Below are positions 1 to 7,000 of a stretch of DNA of 64,000 bases, one piece after another (the first letter of the stretch is position 1; every line of letters begins with the position of its first letter). The notes below the pieces were generated by a model, which did not search any database, was not told where the DNA came from, and was given only the letters and a program-made list of their open reading frames with translations. The position numbers were made by a program, and so were the translations under genes. The stretch covers positions 1,302,001-1,366,000 of the forward strand of contig NZ_CP162005.1 of the NCBI RefSeq assembly GCF_040822065.1, given 5' to 3'. This DNA comes from Pedobacter sp. WC2423. GTDB lineage: Bacteria > Bacteroidota > Bacteroidia > Sphingobacteriales > Sphingobacteriaceae.

Positions 1-2
1 TT

Positions 3-1265
3 GACGCGGCTTGCCGCGCTACAGGGCAGTTGCCAGGTATTGAATCTTTGCCTGCTGATTCTCCTGAAGCGTACTATGCCGCGGGTTGTGATTTTTATTA
101 TGAATCCATTCCAAAAATCTGGACTGAAGAGCTGGCTGAGGAATTACAGGAACTCAAAATCAAGTTTTACGAGGTCTCTTATGAGGGCTTTTATGAATAT
201 TTTTATGCTAATGCCGGCGAAAGTTTAGCCAATGAAATTCACACTTTTGCGATGTGCTGTAATAATTATGGCATAGCACTGACTGAGATTGGTAATTTTG
301 AAAAAGCAGCTGAGGTACATGCTATTGGATATGCTCTTTCTCCTTTTTGGGAGCAGTTAAATAGCTGGGGGACGGCCCTTAAAGGATTAGAAAAGTATGA
401 AGAGGCAATAGAAATATTTGAGATCGCTTCAACTTATAGCAGTGATTATTTATCTTTTTCAGATTATTTAAGAATCAAAGCCGAGATCCTGGACATGACC
501 TATAAACTAGGTCGTAACGAACACACTTATGAGATTTTAGATGCTATAACTGAGGAATATGATTCTTTCCTGGAAAGTAACAAAAACGAACTTACAGAAA
601 ACGAGTTGTTTGAATTAAGTGAGCAATACATTATCATCCAAAATGTCCGCCATGATTTATTGAGTAAAGGAAGCCCGGAAGATGCAATCAAAGCCTGGCA
701 AAATGAGCTGGTTAAAAATCCCGATGATAATTCTGCGTGGTTTATGCTGATGCAGGAATATTATATCATTAAGGATTACAATCAGTGTATTGCTTGTGCG
801 GATAACTATCAATCAGTAAAGAAGGATGCAATCCAGGATACTTCTCGTTGCAAAATTCATTATATGCGCGGATTATCTTATATGAACCTGGGCAATTATG
901 AAATGGCCATAACAGATTTAAATGCTTTAATTGCACCACTTCAAGTAGTTTATCCTGACAATGAATATGAATTGAGCAGGGCCTATCTTCATTTGGCTGA
1001 TTGTTATTTTGAGTTAAAGAAATGGGATAATTGTAATAAGGCTGCTTTTGAGGCGATCCAATGTTATATCAGAAATAACTGGAGCTGGGATGAGGAATTA
1101 TTGAAAGTTAAACTTCAATATGCAGATGCTTTATATAGTACAGGAGCTAAAGGCGAAGCTCTGGAAAATGTAAAGAATATTTTAGAGGCTTACCCGGCTA
1201 ATGCTGATGCTCTTCAAAGGAAGAAAGAATGGAAAACAGGGCTATTCTCTTTTCTAAAGTTTTAA
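3..1265 (+). CDS. TPR-repeat protein (5' end outside the window)
   Basis: The frame is open from the first bases of the window, so the true start probably lies upstream; a TTG at 30 is the first possible start inside. The protein is soluble, acidic and helical, with tetratricopeptide-like repeats: a clear pair covers roughly residues 70-130 (pattern NNYGIALTEIGNFEKAAEVH, then WGTALKGLEKYEEAIEIF), another sits around 225-310 (MRGLSYMNLGNYEMAITDL) and one near the C-terminus. There is no signal peptide or membrane segment in the visible part. TPR proteins are protein-protein interaction scaffolds; no catalytic domain is visible, so no specific role can be given. It is followed by a probable SMI1/KNR4 remnant and other proteins of the kind found in immunity-gene arrays, so a link to polymorphic toxin immunity is possible but only contextual. 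Confidence 0.75.
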   Translation, partial: DAACRATGQLPGIESLPADSPEAYYAAGCDFYYESIPKIWTEELAEELQELKIKFYEVSYEGFYEYFYANAGESLANEIHTFAMCCNNYGIALTEIGNFEKAAEVHAIGYALSPFWEQLNSWGTALKGLEKYEEAIEIFEIASTYSSDYLSFSDYLRIKAEILDMTYKLGRNEHTYEILDAITEEYDSFLESNKNELTENELFELSEQYIIIQNVRHDLLSKGSPEDAIKAWQNELVKNPDDNSAWFMLMQEYYIIKDYNQCIACADNYQSVKKDAIQDTSRCKIHYMRGLSYMNLGNYEMAITDLNALIAPLQVVYPDNEYELSRAYLHLADCYFELKKWDNCNKAAFEAIQCYIRNNWSWDEELLKVKLQYADALYSTGAKGEALENVKNILEAYPANADALQRKKEWKTGLFSFLKF

Positions 1266-1267
1266 GC

Positions 1268-1387
1268 ATGAAAGAAAGCGAAATAAAAACAATCTGGTCG
1301 GTCCCGAAATATTTGCCTTATGTTCCTTCGATAATAGCTAACGGATCTGGCAGGCTATATTTGATTTCATCCAATGTATTTATTTAA
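1268..1387 (+). pseudogene. Short ORF resembling the N-terminus of a SMI1/KNR4-family immunity protein
   Basis: This 39-codon ORF starts two bases after the stop of the TPR gene. Its first half (IWSVPKYLPYV) resembles the opening of Bacteroidota SMI1/KNR4 proteins, where a tryptophan and a PxYLPYV segment are followed by about 120 more residues of the fold. Here the frame ends after 20 further residues, so it looks like a decayed or internally deleted remnant rather than a working gene. The match is from memory of the family's N-terminal pattern. It could also be a chance ORF, although its position directly behind the TPR gene argues for some history as a gene. Confidence 0.3.
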
Positions 1388-1388
1388 C

Positions 1389-1419
1389 GTTATTGTTCCT
1401 GATTTACAGGAACAATAAC
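1389..1419. terminator. Perfect 13-bp inverted repeat between convergent genes
   Basis: The arms GTTATTGTTCCTG and CAGGAACAATAAC flank a 5-nt loop. It lies between the plus-strand TPR gene and the minus-strand WGR gene, where a bidirectional terminator is expected. No long U-run follows on either strand, so termination strength is uncertain. Confidence 0.5.
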
Positions 1420-1444
1420 AGCTTGCATATGTATTCAAAAGTAT

Positions 1445-2308
1445 CTATGATGGTTTTCTGATAGCGACTATTTCTTCAACTAGTTTAGGATAGCGTTTAT
1501 GATATCCAGCTCCGCTTTCGGTTTCTCTGTTCATTTCTTCGGAATCATCATAATTCACTACATCAGGATATAATTCGGAAACAGCATCCCGGATTTCAGA
1601 TTCATCCTCGTTGTCGTGGTTAATGCCATAGGCTTCATCAGCAACATACAGTAACCCTTCTGCCCAGTCATTGCCAATGCTAAAGTCAAAATCAGGTGAT
1701 AAAAATGTATTGAGATCTTTTTTTAATCCCTCGAAGAATTCTTTCCCCTTTAAAAGCAACCAGCATCTGAAGTAAATAAATCCATCGCCAGAAAAAGAAT
1801 CTTCAAAGGTAATTACGCCATTTTTGGTTTCAAAATCATTATCCAGAATAACAAAGAGCTCTGCAATTTCTGCCGTATAGAGTTCATGAAGTTTTTCCTG
1901 CAAACATTTCTCAAATAAGATGAGCCGCTGCTTTCCACTTTTAGAAAGTAGTTCTGTCAAATTTTCTATATGTTCGTCAGGATCATAATCTTCCCAGTTT
2001 GAGTTTCTGTATTTATTAGATTTCCGGATAGATTCCCAAAAAAACAGATCTGCTACTTCAGCTTCTGAGAGCTCTTCTTTAACCGGAATATCATCGTTCT
2101 CCTTAAGCTCCACATAACCAGATTTAGTTTTCTGAGCAATTAGTTTAGCCGTCTCTGTCTCACATTCTGCCTCGGTGGTAAATTCTTTAAGCAATTCACG
2201 GCCTTTTGTACCTACTTTACCAAAGGTTATAGTTTGAGTCTTATTTTCTGTAGTTATATTCCAAAATTTATTAGAGTTATCGTCCTGATTTACAAATCTT
2301 CTGGTCAT
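1445..2308 (-). CDS. WGR domain - DUF4240 fusion protein
   Basis: Residues 1-75 look like a WGR domain: the segment with FWNITTENKTQTITFGKVGTKG is followed by the usual LKEF..EAE...AKLI..K...GY pattern. WGR domains occur in PARP-type and MolR-type proteins and bind nucleic acid or protein in those settings. From about residue 88 the sequence fits DUF4240: an FW near the start, alternating helices, then the FRCWLLLKGKEFFEGL block at about 180. This C-terminal module is found in proteins near polymorphic toxin loci, but its biochemical role is unknown. There is no signal peptide. A TAnnTTTG promoter element lies about 35 nt upstream of the ATG, at the end of the preceding minus-strand gene. The domain calls are by eye; function is not established. 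Confidence 0.8.
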   Translation of the reverse strand: MTRRFVNQDDNSNKFWNITTENKTQTITFGKVGTKGRELLKEFTTEAECETETAKLIAQKTKSGYVELKENDDIPVKEELSEAEVADLFFWESIRKSNKYRNSNWEDYDPDEHIENLTELLSKSGKQRLILFEKCLQEKLHELYTAEIAELFVILDNDFETKNGVITFEDSFSGDGFIYFRCWLLLKGKEFFEGLKKDLNTFLSPDFDFSIGNDWAEGLLYVADEAYGINHDNEDESEIRDAVSELYPDVVNYDDSEEMNRETESGAGYHKRYPKLVEEIVAIRKPS

Positions 2309-2343
2309 AGCTTGTTAAATTGGTTCTGTTATAATTTACTGTT

Positions 2344-2351
2344 CAAAAATA
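2344..2351 (-). promoter_or_regulatory. Candidate -7 element (TATTTTTG) for the WGR-DUF4240 gene
   Basis: It matches the Bacteroidota -7 consensus TAnnTTTG and sits 36 nt upstream of the ATG. No clear -33 TTTG is seen, so it is a moderate candidate. Confidence 0.35.
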
Positions 2352-2828
2352 TTATTTCTTCTTTTTAAATTCTTTCCATTGTTCAAATCGTTCTTCGATC
2401 CTTGCTTTAAGCAAATCATAGTTGCTCCATGAATTTTCAATTCTATACAAAGTATCCTGGTCAAGCAGGTTGTTAACGACTCTGATATTGAGCAGTCGTG
2501 CATAATCACCTAAATAATCCTTGTGGGTTTTGGCAAATTTTGTTCCTTCTTCATAGTAGGCTTTCGCGAATTCATTACCTGTTTTATTCAGGTCATTACT
2601 GGTTAATTTACCATCACAATTGCTCATTAAATATTCACTTCCCGTTAGTGTCCTGTTTTTTACATTTTGGATATCATCCTCATAATTACAAACTTGCTCA
2701 GCCGATAACAAATTATTTTCTATAAACCAGGTCAGGAATATGCCGATGTGCGTTGCGCCATTTATTTGCGGAAGGCCGGGAGGGAAGTCACCACCATAAT
2801 GCCAGGAAGCATCGTCATATTTCTTCAT
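2352..2828 (-). CDS. KYDDASWHYGG-type protein of unknown function
   Basis: The N-terminus carries the striking block KYDDASWHYGGDFP, then a proline-rich turn and ATHIGIFLTWFIENNLLSAEQ. I recognise this as the opening of a widespread uncharacterised family (I believe DUF7832) often found among toxin-immunity genes. The rest is predicted soluble and helical, ending in a lysine-rich tail (KEFKKKK). No catalytic motif can be pointed out. The gene lies upstream of the WGR-DUF4240 gene on the same strand, 43 nt apart, but that gene has its own candidate promoter. It has a TATATTTG promoter element about 40 nt upstream. The family name is less certain than the existence of the gene. Confidence 0.75.
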   Translation of the reverse strand: MKKYDDASWHYGGDFPPGLPQINGATHIGIFLTWFIENNLLSAEQVCNYEDDIQNVKNRTLTGSEYLMSNCDGKLTSNDLNKTGNEFAKAYYEEGTKFAKTHKDYLGDYARLLNIRVVNNLLDQDTLYRIENSWSNYDLLKARIEERFEQWKEFKKKK

Positions 2829-2868
2829 AAATCTGATTACATTGCTTTATATGATATTGCTAATATAT

Positions 2869-2876
2869 CAAATATA
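2869..2876 (-). promoter_or_regulatory. Candidate -7 element (TATATTTG) for the KYDDASWHYGG gene
   Basis: It is an exact match to TAnnTTTG, 41 nt upstream of the ATG at 2828, within an AT-rich intergenic stretch. Confidence 0.4.
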
Positions 2877-2928
2877 ATATATTTCGATAAAGAGAATTGC
2901 AATGTACATTAGAAAATGCAGGATTGAA

Positions 2929-3591
2929 TCAACATCGAGAAGTTATGACATCCATAATTTCACGAGCATTTGCATATACCATGAAATGCCCGCCACCAGT
3001 AATAATGACATCAGGTTTTGTTGTAAACCTAAAGGGCAAAATGTTGTCTGCTGTTCCATGAATATGGGTTAGATTTACTGGCCGTTCTGTGTTTCTCCAT
3101 TCAAGGATACAGGTTAACGCCCACTTCATGAAGTATGGATCACAAGCTGTAACGAGTTGTTTGAGTAAAGTAATTTCATCCTGTGTTTTAGCACCGAGTA
3201 ACTTAAGGCCTATACCGTTGCCTTTTTTCAAAAGACTAACTGGCACTAACTTCTGTAATCTTAATTTTCCTGCTGCGCGGTAATACCAGGGCAGTCCTTT
3301 ATAGGAAGTGGTACTTGAAATCAGAAAAGTATGTACAGGATTTAGTTTTTTAGCGATTTCTGTTGCCAGCATACCGCCAAATGATAATCCGACAAGATAG
3401 AATGGTACGGATGTATCAATTCTCAAGGCTAATCTTGCTGCATAAGCTGCTAAAGATTCATTAAGGATAGGGGAAATCCAATCAAGATGTACTAATTCAA
3501 AATCAGGTGGAAAGATGAGCTTTCTGAAAGCACGCCTGTCTGCCCCTAAACCACTGATAAAATATACAGTTTTTCTCTTCATTATCTTCAA
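2929..3591 (-). CDS. Alpha/beta-fold hydrolase
   Basis: A compact 220-residue alpha/beta hydrolase. The oxyanion region is FISGLGADRRAF near residue 15. The nucleophile elbow GLSFGG falls at about residues 68-73. An acid is supplied in HGTADNILPF, and the catalytic histidine in GGGHFMV near residue 200. There is no signal peptide or lipobox, so it is presumably cytoplasmic. The substrate cannot be inferred: the lid region (LPWYYRAAGKLRLQKLV) is short and unlike that of well-known esterases. An alternative start at the ATG three codons downstream (MKRKTVYF) is equally plausible. It stands alone between hypothetical genes. Confidence 0.8.
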   Translation of the reverse strand: MKIMKRKTVYFISGLGADRRAFRKLIFPPDFELVHLDWISPILNESLAAYAARLALRIDTSVPFYLVGLSFGGMLATEIAKKLNPVHTFLISSTTSYKGLPWYYRAAGKLRLQKLVPVSLLKKGNGIGLKLLGAKTQDEITLLKQLVTACDPYFMKWALTCILEWRNTERPVNLTHIHGTADNILPFRFTTKPDVIITGGGHFMVYANAREIMDVITSRC

Positions 3592-3638
3592 TAAAAGTCA
3601 TCAATAAAGATTGCATCCTTATTAATGACTTGAAAAAA

Positions 3639-4019
3639 TTACATCCATTTTGAGGCAAAGCGATAGAACTCATGTCTCAATTCATTGAATAGCCTTTCTT
3701 CTGTGAGATAGTCTTCATGCAAATTGTGGTTATCTGAGATTGTTATTTTCTCTACTGAACCATCAAATTCACTGATCTGATCTTTAATATTATTGTTATT
3801 CTCGTGGATACTGTTCTTCAGCTCATTAATTGCATTTTTATGGATGATAAATTCATTCTGAAAATGCTCAACTTGCTCTGCTACCGCTTTATTAGTATTG
3901 TCGGCAAGGATCTCTTCCAGTCTTTCTTGCAGGATTCCAAGTTCCTGAGTATAAAAGTCAAGCCCCCTTAAGGAGTCGCTATGTAAATTCGTAATATGTT
4001 TAATACTTAGCTGTTTCAT
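3639..4019 (-). CDS. Small coiled-coil hypothetical protein
   Basis: This 126-residue protein is highly charged and almost entirely helical, with heptad-like leucine and isoleucine spacing over about residues 20-75 (LGILQERLEEIL, then INELKNSIHENNNNI), which indicates a coiled coil. It ends LFNELRHEFYRFASKWM. There is no signal peptide, membrane segment or recognised domain. The start ATG is the only sensible one. It lies 47 nt upstream of the hydrolase gene on the same strand and might be co-transcribed with it. I do not recognise the family. Confidence 0.6.
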   Translation of the reverse strand: MKQLSIKHITNLHSDSLRGLDFYTQELGILQERLEEILADNTNKAVAEQVEHFQNEFIIHKNAINELKNSIHENNNNIKDQISEFDGSVEKITISDNHNLHEDYLTEERLFNELRHEFYRFASKWM

Positions 4020-4113
4020 AGTACTAATATATCTATAATTATAGTGAGGTTTTGTTAACTCAAAATAATCTTTCGTAAGCTGATTTATGGCTGACAGTTA
4101 ATACTTTAGCAAA

Positions 4114-4347
4114 TCATTTTTGGGTTTCAACAGCCGTTAGGAAAGATTCTGATTTTTCCAGGCTGGCTACTTTTAGGAAAGTGCTCTGATGCCTTTGGGT
4201 TTCCATTGCTTGTTTCCTTTTGCCCACTACAGAACTTTTGAAACAACCTGTACTCCAAACTGCTGCTTTAAAAATGAAATCGTCCTGGATTCCGTTTGAA
4301 AATTTACCCGTTAAACTTCCCATAATAAATAAATGCTTTTCCACCAA
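4114..4347 (-). CDS. Doubtful small ORF at the edge of a repeat block
   Basis: This 77-codon ORF has no recognised domain. The composition is ordinary (mixed charge, some hydrophobic residues) and an internal methionine at residue 9 (MGSLTGKFSNG) gives an alternative start. It borders the repeat-rich region at 4391-4662. It could be a fragment carried with repeats, a real small protein, or chance. No promoter or terminator supports it. Confidence 0.25.
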   Translation of the reverse strand: MVEKHLFIMGSLTGKFSNGIQDDFIFKAAVWSTGCFKSSVVGKRKQAMETQRHQSTFLKVASLEKSESFLTAVETQK

Positions 4348-4390
4348 TTTAAGCTATTCGCGTTAAAGATTATCCTGATGCGTAAAAAAT

Positions 4391-4430
4391 GGCCGTAATT
4401 GTCCGCAGCTGTCTGCAATTGTCCGCTTTG
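4391..4430. repeat. Imperfect 10-bp tandem repeats (GTCCGCAGCT type)
   Basis: Three consecutive decamers start at 4401, 4411 and 4421 (GTCCGCAGCT, GTCTGCAATT, GTCCGCTTTG). A more degenerate copy precedes them at 4391. The unit is richer in GC than its surroundings. It lies in a non-coding stretch with two further repeat structures downstream. Confidence 0.5.
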
Positions 4431-4543
4431 TCCATGGGTTAGTCAAAGGGGAAATTATAATTTCATTAATCTTCATCCGGTTATGATTGGGTTGTGCCTG
4501 AGTGGTGGTCGGGATGACACCAGGTCGTAAACGGGCTGTAACT

Positions 4544-4593
4544 ATGGCAAGTCTAAGTCATTTCAACTAGTTGTTTTGACTTAGAGTTGCCAT
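4544..4593. repeat. 50-nt imperfect palindrome with nested palindromic centre
   Basis: The 17-nt arms 4544-4560 and 4577-4593 are complementary with one mismatch (ATGGCAAGTCTAAGTCA against its partner). The 16-nt centre contains the perfect 10-bp palindrome CAACTAGTTG at 4564-4573 about the same axis. The whole element is thus symmetric about 4568.5 apart from two TTT spacers. It could form a long cruciform or RNA hairpin. There is no U-run, so it does not look like a simple terminator. Confidence 0.6.
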
Positions 4594-4629
4594 GCTCTCG
4601 CGTTACTTTAGCACTGCTCTTACCCTAAC

Positions 4630-4662
4630 GAGTACTCAGGCAGTACTCGGGCAGTACCCGGC
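4630..4662. repeat. Three tandem 11-bp units (AGTACTCGGGC type)
   Basis: The units are GAGTACTCAGG, CAGTACTCGGG and CAGTACCCGGC, head to tail. Each contains or nearly contains the palindrome AGTACT. They are non-coding and lie 37 bp beyond the 50-nt palindrome. Confidence 0.5.
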
Positions 4663-4737
4663 CGATATAGCTTTATGATTTAGCTATTTTGAATTTATTT
4701 ACTGACAGCCCGGCCTTGTTTCACCTGAGTCATTCCA

Positions 4738-4905
4738 ATGCAAATTGAAAGCTTTCAGCGCAATTTCCAGAGGCATAAGAGCATCCGTGACAGCAAAGAC
4801 TTTCTGTTTAGCGTGTCAAAATTTATGCTTAAAAAAGAGCCTGCTCCACAAGTTTATGATTTGGTCCCAAAAATGGGGACAGAAAAGGGAAGGGAGTTAA
4901 AATGA
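4738..4905 (+). CDS. Possible 55-residue basic protein
   Basis: This ATG-started frame encodes 55 residues rich in lysine, arginine and glutamine (opening MQIESFQRNFQRHKSIRDSK). It has no membrane segment or signal peptide. An in-frame stop lies four codons upstream of the ATG, so it is not the tail of a longer frame. A CCGGCA/TGCCGG hairpin follows the stop codon by five nucleotides, as would be expected for a transcribed gene. No Shine-Dalgarno or TAnnTTTG promoter is obvious. I do not recognise the sequence, and its length makes a chance ORF possible. Confidence 0.35.
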   Translation: MQIESFQRNFQRHKSIRDSKDFLFSVSKFMLKKEPAPQVYDLVPKMGTEKGRELK

Positions 4906-4936
4906 AAAGCCCGGCAGTGTATTGCCGGACCTTTAC
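4906..4936 (+). terminator. Terminator-like hairpin after the 55-codon ORF
   Basis: The stem CCGGCA (4911-4916) and TGCCGG (4923-4928) has a 6-nt loop. It is preceded by an A-run and followed by ACCTTT, a short and imperfect U-tract. Confidence 0.45.
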
Positions 4937-5206
4937 TATTTGGGTGTGTTGTTGCATTTTAATCAGGTGTGTTCTTGTACTCTACACTTATGACTGTAAT
5001 ACTTATTATTGGTTTAATCGGATGTTAAAATAAATTATTGAAAGATTAAATCATTTGTTTCTTCCAAAAGATAATGTCGGATAAAAGAGTATTCTTATGA
5101 AGAACAAGTGTTTAAACATATTATGTTTATATTATTTAACTACAAGATGAACAAAAGTAACATAAATTTAATTTGTTTTCTCATTAAAGGTTAATTACAT
5201 TTGAGT
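4937..5206. other. AT-rich intergenic stretch
   Basis: Nothing beyond AT-rich DNA is visible. It presumably carries the promoter of the small gene at 5207, but I found no exact TAnnTTTG match. Confidence 0.4.
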
Positions 5207-5440
5207 ATGGATATATTCAACAGAGAAAAATACGAGCTTGTATTTAGTAGTGGTTTAGAAGCCAACAATGCAGTAAAAGACGGTGAGTCGCGTACAGTGA
5301 TGAACAAGTACATCGCATTTTGTGAAAAACTAATCACAGAAAATCCGGATACAAAAGTTGATGACCTTTGTGATTCTGCAATAACCGGATTCCGTTATTT
5401 GAAGAAATATGGAGAAATACCTGTAGTAAATACACTATAA
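5207..5440 (+). CDS. Small conserved-looking hypothetical protein
   Basis: This encodes 77 soluble residues beginning MDIFNREKYELVF and ending LKKYGEIPVVNTL, with two or three predicted helices and no recognised domain. A TTG two codons upstream (5201) is a possible alternative start, preceded by AAAGG at ten nucleotides; the ATG is preferred because TTG starts are uncommon. It is 60 nt upstream of the GmhB-like gene on the same strand and may share its transcript. Function unknown. Confidence 0.6.
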   Translation: MDIFNREKYELVFSSGLEANNAVKDGESRTVMNKYIAFCEKLITENPDTKVDDLCDSAITGFRYLKKYGEIPVVNTL

Positions 5441-5500
5441 TTTACAAATCATCTTTGGTTTTTCATTTATATTTTGATCTTTGGCAGCAAATCAAAAATA

Positions 5501-6010
5501 ATGAATAAAGCAATTTTTTTAGACCGTGATGGGGTCCTTAATCATGAGCGGAATGACTACATCTGCCGGGTAGAAGATTTTGAAGTACTGGAATATCAGA
5601 TTCCTCCTTTAAAAAGATTATTTGACGAAGGCTACCTTTTGGTAATCATTACCAACCAGGGAGGAATTGCTCTGCAACGTTATACGGAAGATACACTGGC
5701 TGATATGCACGAAATACTGTTCAATAAGTTTGAAGAGCAGGGGGCTGAGATTATTCATGCTTATTACTGCCCGCATCATCCAACTGTCAACGGTGAATGT
5801 GAATGCCGCAAGCCTAAGTCCGGAATGCTGCTTGAAGCTATTGCAGAATATAATATCGATCCTGCATTGTCAGTAATGATTGGCGATAAGCCAAGAGATG
5901 TGGAAGCTGCAAACGGAGCAGGAGTGAAGGGTATCCTGATCGCACCTGATGAACATATTGACTATGACAAAGTAAAAGCTGTTCTGGAAGGGAACCAGGA
6001 ATTAAGCTGA
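5501..6010 (+). CDS. gmhB: HAD phosphatase, D-glycero-D-manno-heptose-1,7-bisphosphate 7-phosphatase type
   Basis: The start at 5501 gives the expected N-terminus MNKAIFLDRDGVLN, with nucleophile Asp8 and acid Asp10; the longer TTG version adds nine unlikely residues. HAD motif II is IITNQGG. The Cys/His zinc loop characteristic of GmhB and the HisB N-domain is present (CPHH, then CECRKPKSGM). The last motif is MIGDKPRDVEAA. Family members remove the C7 phosphate from heptose bisphosphate in LPS core synthesis, or act as histidinol phosphatases. At 169 residues it has the size of GmhB. No other heptose gene is nearby, so the exact substrate is inferred. It ends 20 nt before a strong bidirectional terminator. 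Confidence 0.8.
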   Translation: MNKAIFLDRDGVLNHERNDYICRVEDFEVLEYQIPPLKRLFDEGYLLVIITNQGGIALQRYTEDTLADMHEILFNKFEEQGAEIIHAYYCPHHPTVNGECECRKPKSGMLLEAIAEYNIDPALSVMIGDKPRDVEAANGAGVKGILIAPDEHIDYDKVKAVLEGNQELS

Positions 6011-6029
6011 ATTTAATCTTTTATAAAAG

Positions 6030-6067
6030 GCAAAAAGGCCGTTTCAATTATGAAACGGCCTTTTTGC
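6030..6067. terminator. Bidirectional terminator between gmhB-like gene and transaldolase
   Basis: A perfect 17-bp inverted repeat (6030-6046 and 6051-6067, loop ATTA) has a GC-rich core GGCCGTTTC. A-runs and T-runs at the two ends give a U-tract on either strand. Confidence 0.85.
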
Positions 6068-6095
6068 TTGCTAACCTTATATATTAAGCAAGAAC

Positions 6096-6761
6096 TTAAG
6101 CCTTAGCCTCAGCTGCTTTTTTGTGATCAGCAAGGAATGTAGCTAATCCGCTATCAGTTAATGGGTGTTTTAATAAACCTAAAATAGCTGATAATGGTCC
6201 GGTCATTACATCTGCACCTAATTTAGCACAGTTGATAATGTGTAGTGGCCCACGGATAGAAGCTGCAAGAATTTCAGTTTCATAACCGTAGTTATCAAAA
6301 ATTAAACGAATATCTTCGATTAATTGTAAACCGTCAGTACCTATATCATCTAAACGACCAAGGAAAGGGGATACATAAGTAGCCCCTGCTTTAGCAGCCA
6401 ATAAAGCTTGTCCTGAAGAGAAAATCAATGTACAGTTCGTTCTGATTCCTTTTGACGAGAAATATTTGATGGCTTTAACACCGTCTTTAATCATCGGAAC
6501 TTTAACTACGATCTTTGGATCAAGTTTAGCTAAAGCTTCGCCTTCTTTAATAATATTTTCAAAATCTGTAGAGATAACTTCAGCACTCACATCTCCGTCA
6601 ACGATCGCACAAATTGCTTTGTAATGATCGATAACATTCTGATCGCCTGAAATACCTTCTTTAGCCATAAGGCTCGGATTGGTCGTTACACCATCTAATA
6701 CACCAAGATCTTGTGCTTCTTTGATTTGCTCAAGATTAGCTGTGTCAATGAAAAATTTCAT
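6096..6761 (-). CDS. fsa: Transaldolase, Fsa/TalC (small) family
   Basis: A 221-residue TIM-barrel aldolase of the short transaldolase class, cytoplasmic. It starts [16 protein letters not shown], the standard opening. Substrate contacts lie in [13 protein letters not shown] (about 24-36). The Schiff-base lysine is Lys87 in VVKVPM, followed by [19 protein letters not shown] and the phosphate-binding [10 protein letters not shown]. Members act either as sedoheptulose-7-phosphate/glyceraldehyde-3-phosphate transaldolase in the pentose phosphate pathway or as fructose-6-phosphate aldolase; Bacteroidota versions are usually named transaldolase. Sequence alone does not settle which. It is monocistronic, bounded by a strong terminator, with the SRP RNA gene upstream on the same strand. 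Confidence 0.92.
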   Translation of the reverse strand: MKFFIDTANLEQIKEAQDLGVLDGVTTNPSLMAKEGISGDQNVIDHYKAICAIVDGDVSAEVISTDFENIIKEGEALAKLDPKIVVKVPMIKDGVKAIKYFSSKGIRTNCTLIFSSGQALLAAKAGATYVSPFLGRLDDIGTDGLQLIEDIRLIFDNYGYETEILAASIRGPLHIINCAKLGADVMTGPLSAILGLLKHPLTDSGLATFLADHKKAAEAKA

Positions 6762-6867
6762 GATTTATATGATTTAAGGAAAAATAAACTATGGATAAAT
6801 TTAGCGTATGCTTTGGACGGAAGATTGTGCAATGAAAGCATAGTCAATCTGCTAAAAAATAAAAAAT

Positions 6868-6964
6868 GGGCAAGCAACCTTTATCGCACCGCTACAACCT
6901 TCTACCCTTGCTTCGTTCCCGCCCTGGGGGAGTTCAAAGGGAGCTGATCGTAAAGGACTTGCCC
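6868..6964 (-). ncRNA. ffs: Signal recognition particle RNA, bacterial small type
   Basis: Read on the minus strand, the 97-nt transcript begins GGGCAAG and ends CTTGCCC, so the ends pair perfectly; next inward CCTTTA pairs with TAAAGG. The apical part carries the conserved SRP helix 8 signature, an AGGGCGGGAACGAAGCA segment corresponding to the GGAA tetraloop and the GAAGCA side of the Ffh-binding loop. The 3' end runs straight into ATTTTTTATTTTTT, a terminator U-tract. A textbook Bacteroidota promoter precedes the 5' end. The RNA binds Ffh and targets membrane proteins to FtsY. An ORF overlapping it on the plus strand is therefore rejected. Confidence 0.87.
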
Positions 6965-6968
6965 ACTG

Positions 6969-7000
6969 CAAATGTAGCAAAAGAGTTCAGTCTGCAAAAA
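6969..7000 (-). promoter_or_regulatory. Promoter of the SRP RNA gene
   Basis: The -7 element TACATTTG (6969-6976) matches TAnnTTTG. A TTTTTG -33 element lies at 6995-7000 with 18 nt between. The inferred RNA 5' end lies 5 nt beyond the final G of the -7 element, a useful ruler for other promoters in this window. Confidence 0.75.

Larger units (their letters stand above)
4348..4737. other. Gene-free, repeat-rich stretch
   Basis: I see no convincing gene here. The stretch contains 10-bp tandem repeats (4391-4430), a 50-nt imperfect palindrome (4544-4593) and three 11-bp tandem units (4630-4662). Base composition is visibly more GC-rich than neighbouring intergenic DNA, suggesting a different origin or a structured function. 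Confidence 0.6.

Noticed and set aside
6711..6947. Plus-strand ORF of 78 codons overlapping the SRP RNA and the transaldolase start
   Set aside because: It is antisense to a well-supported structured RNA with promoter and U-tract; its sequence reflects the RNA, not a protein.
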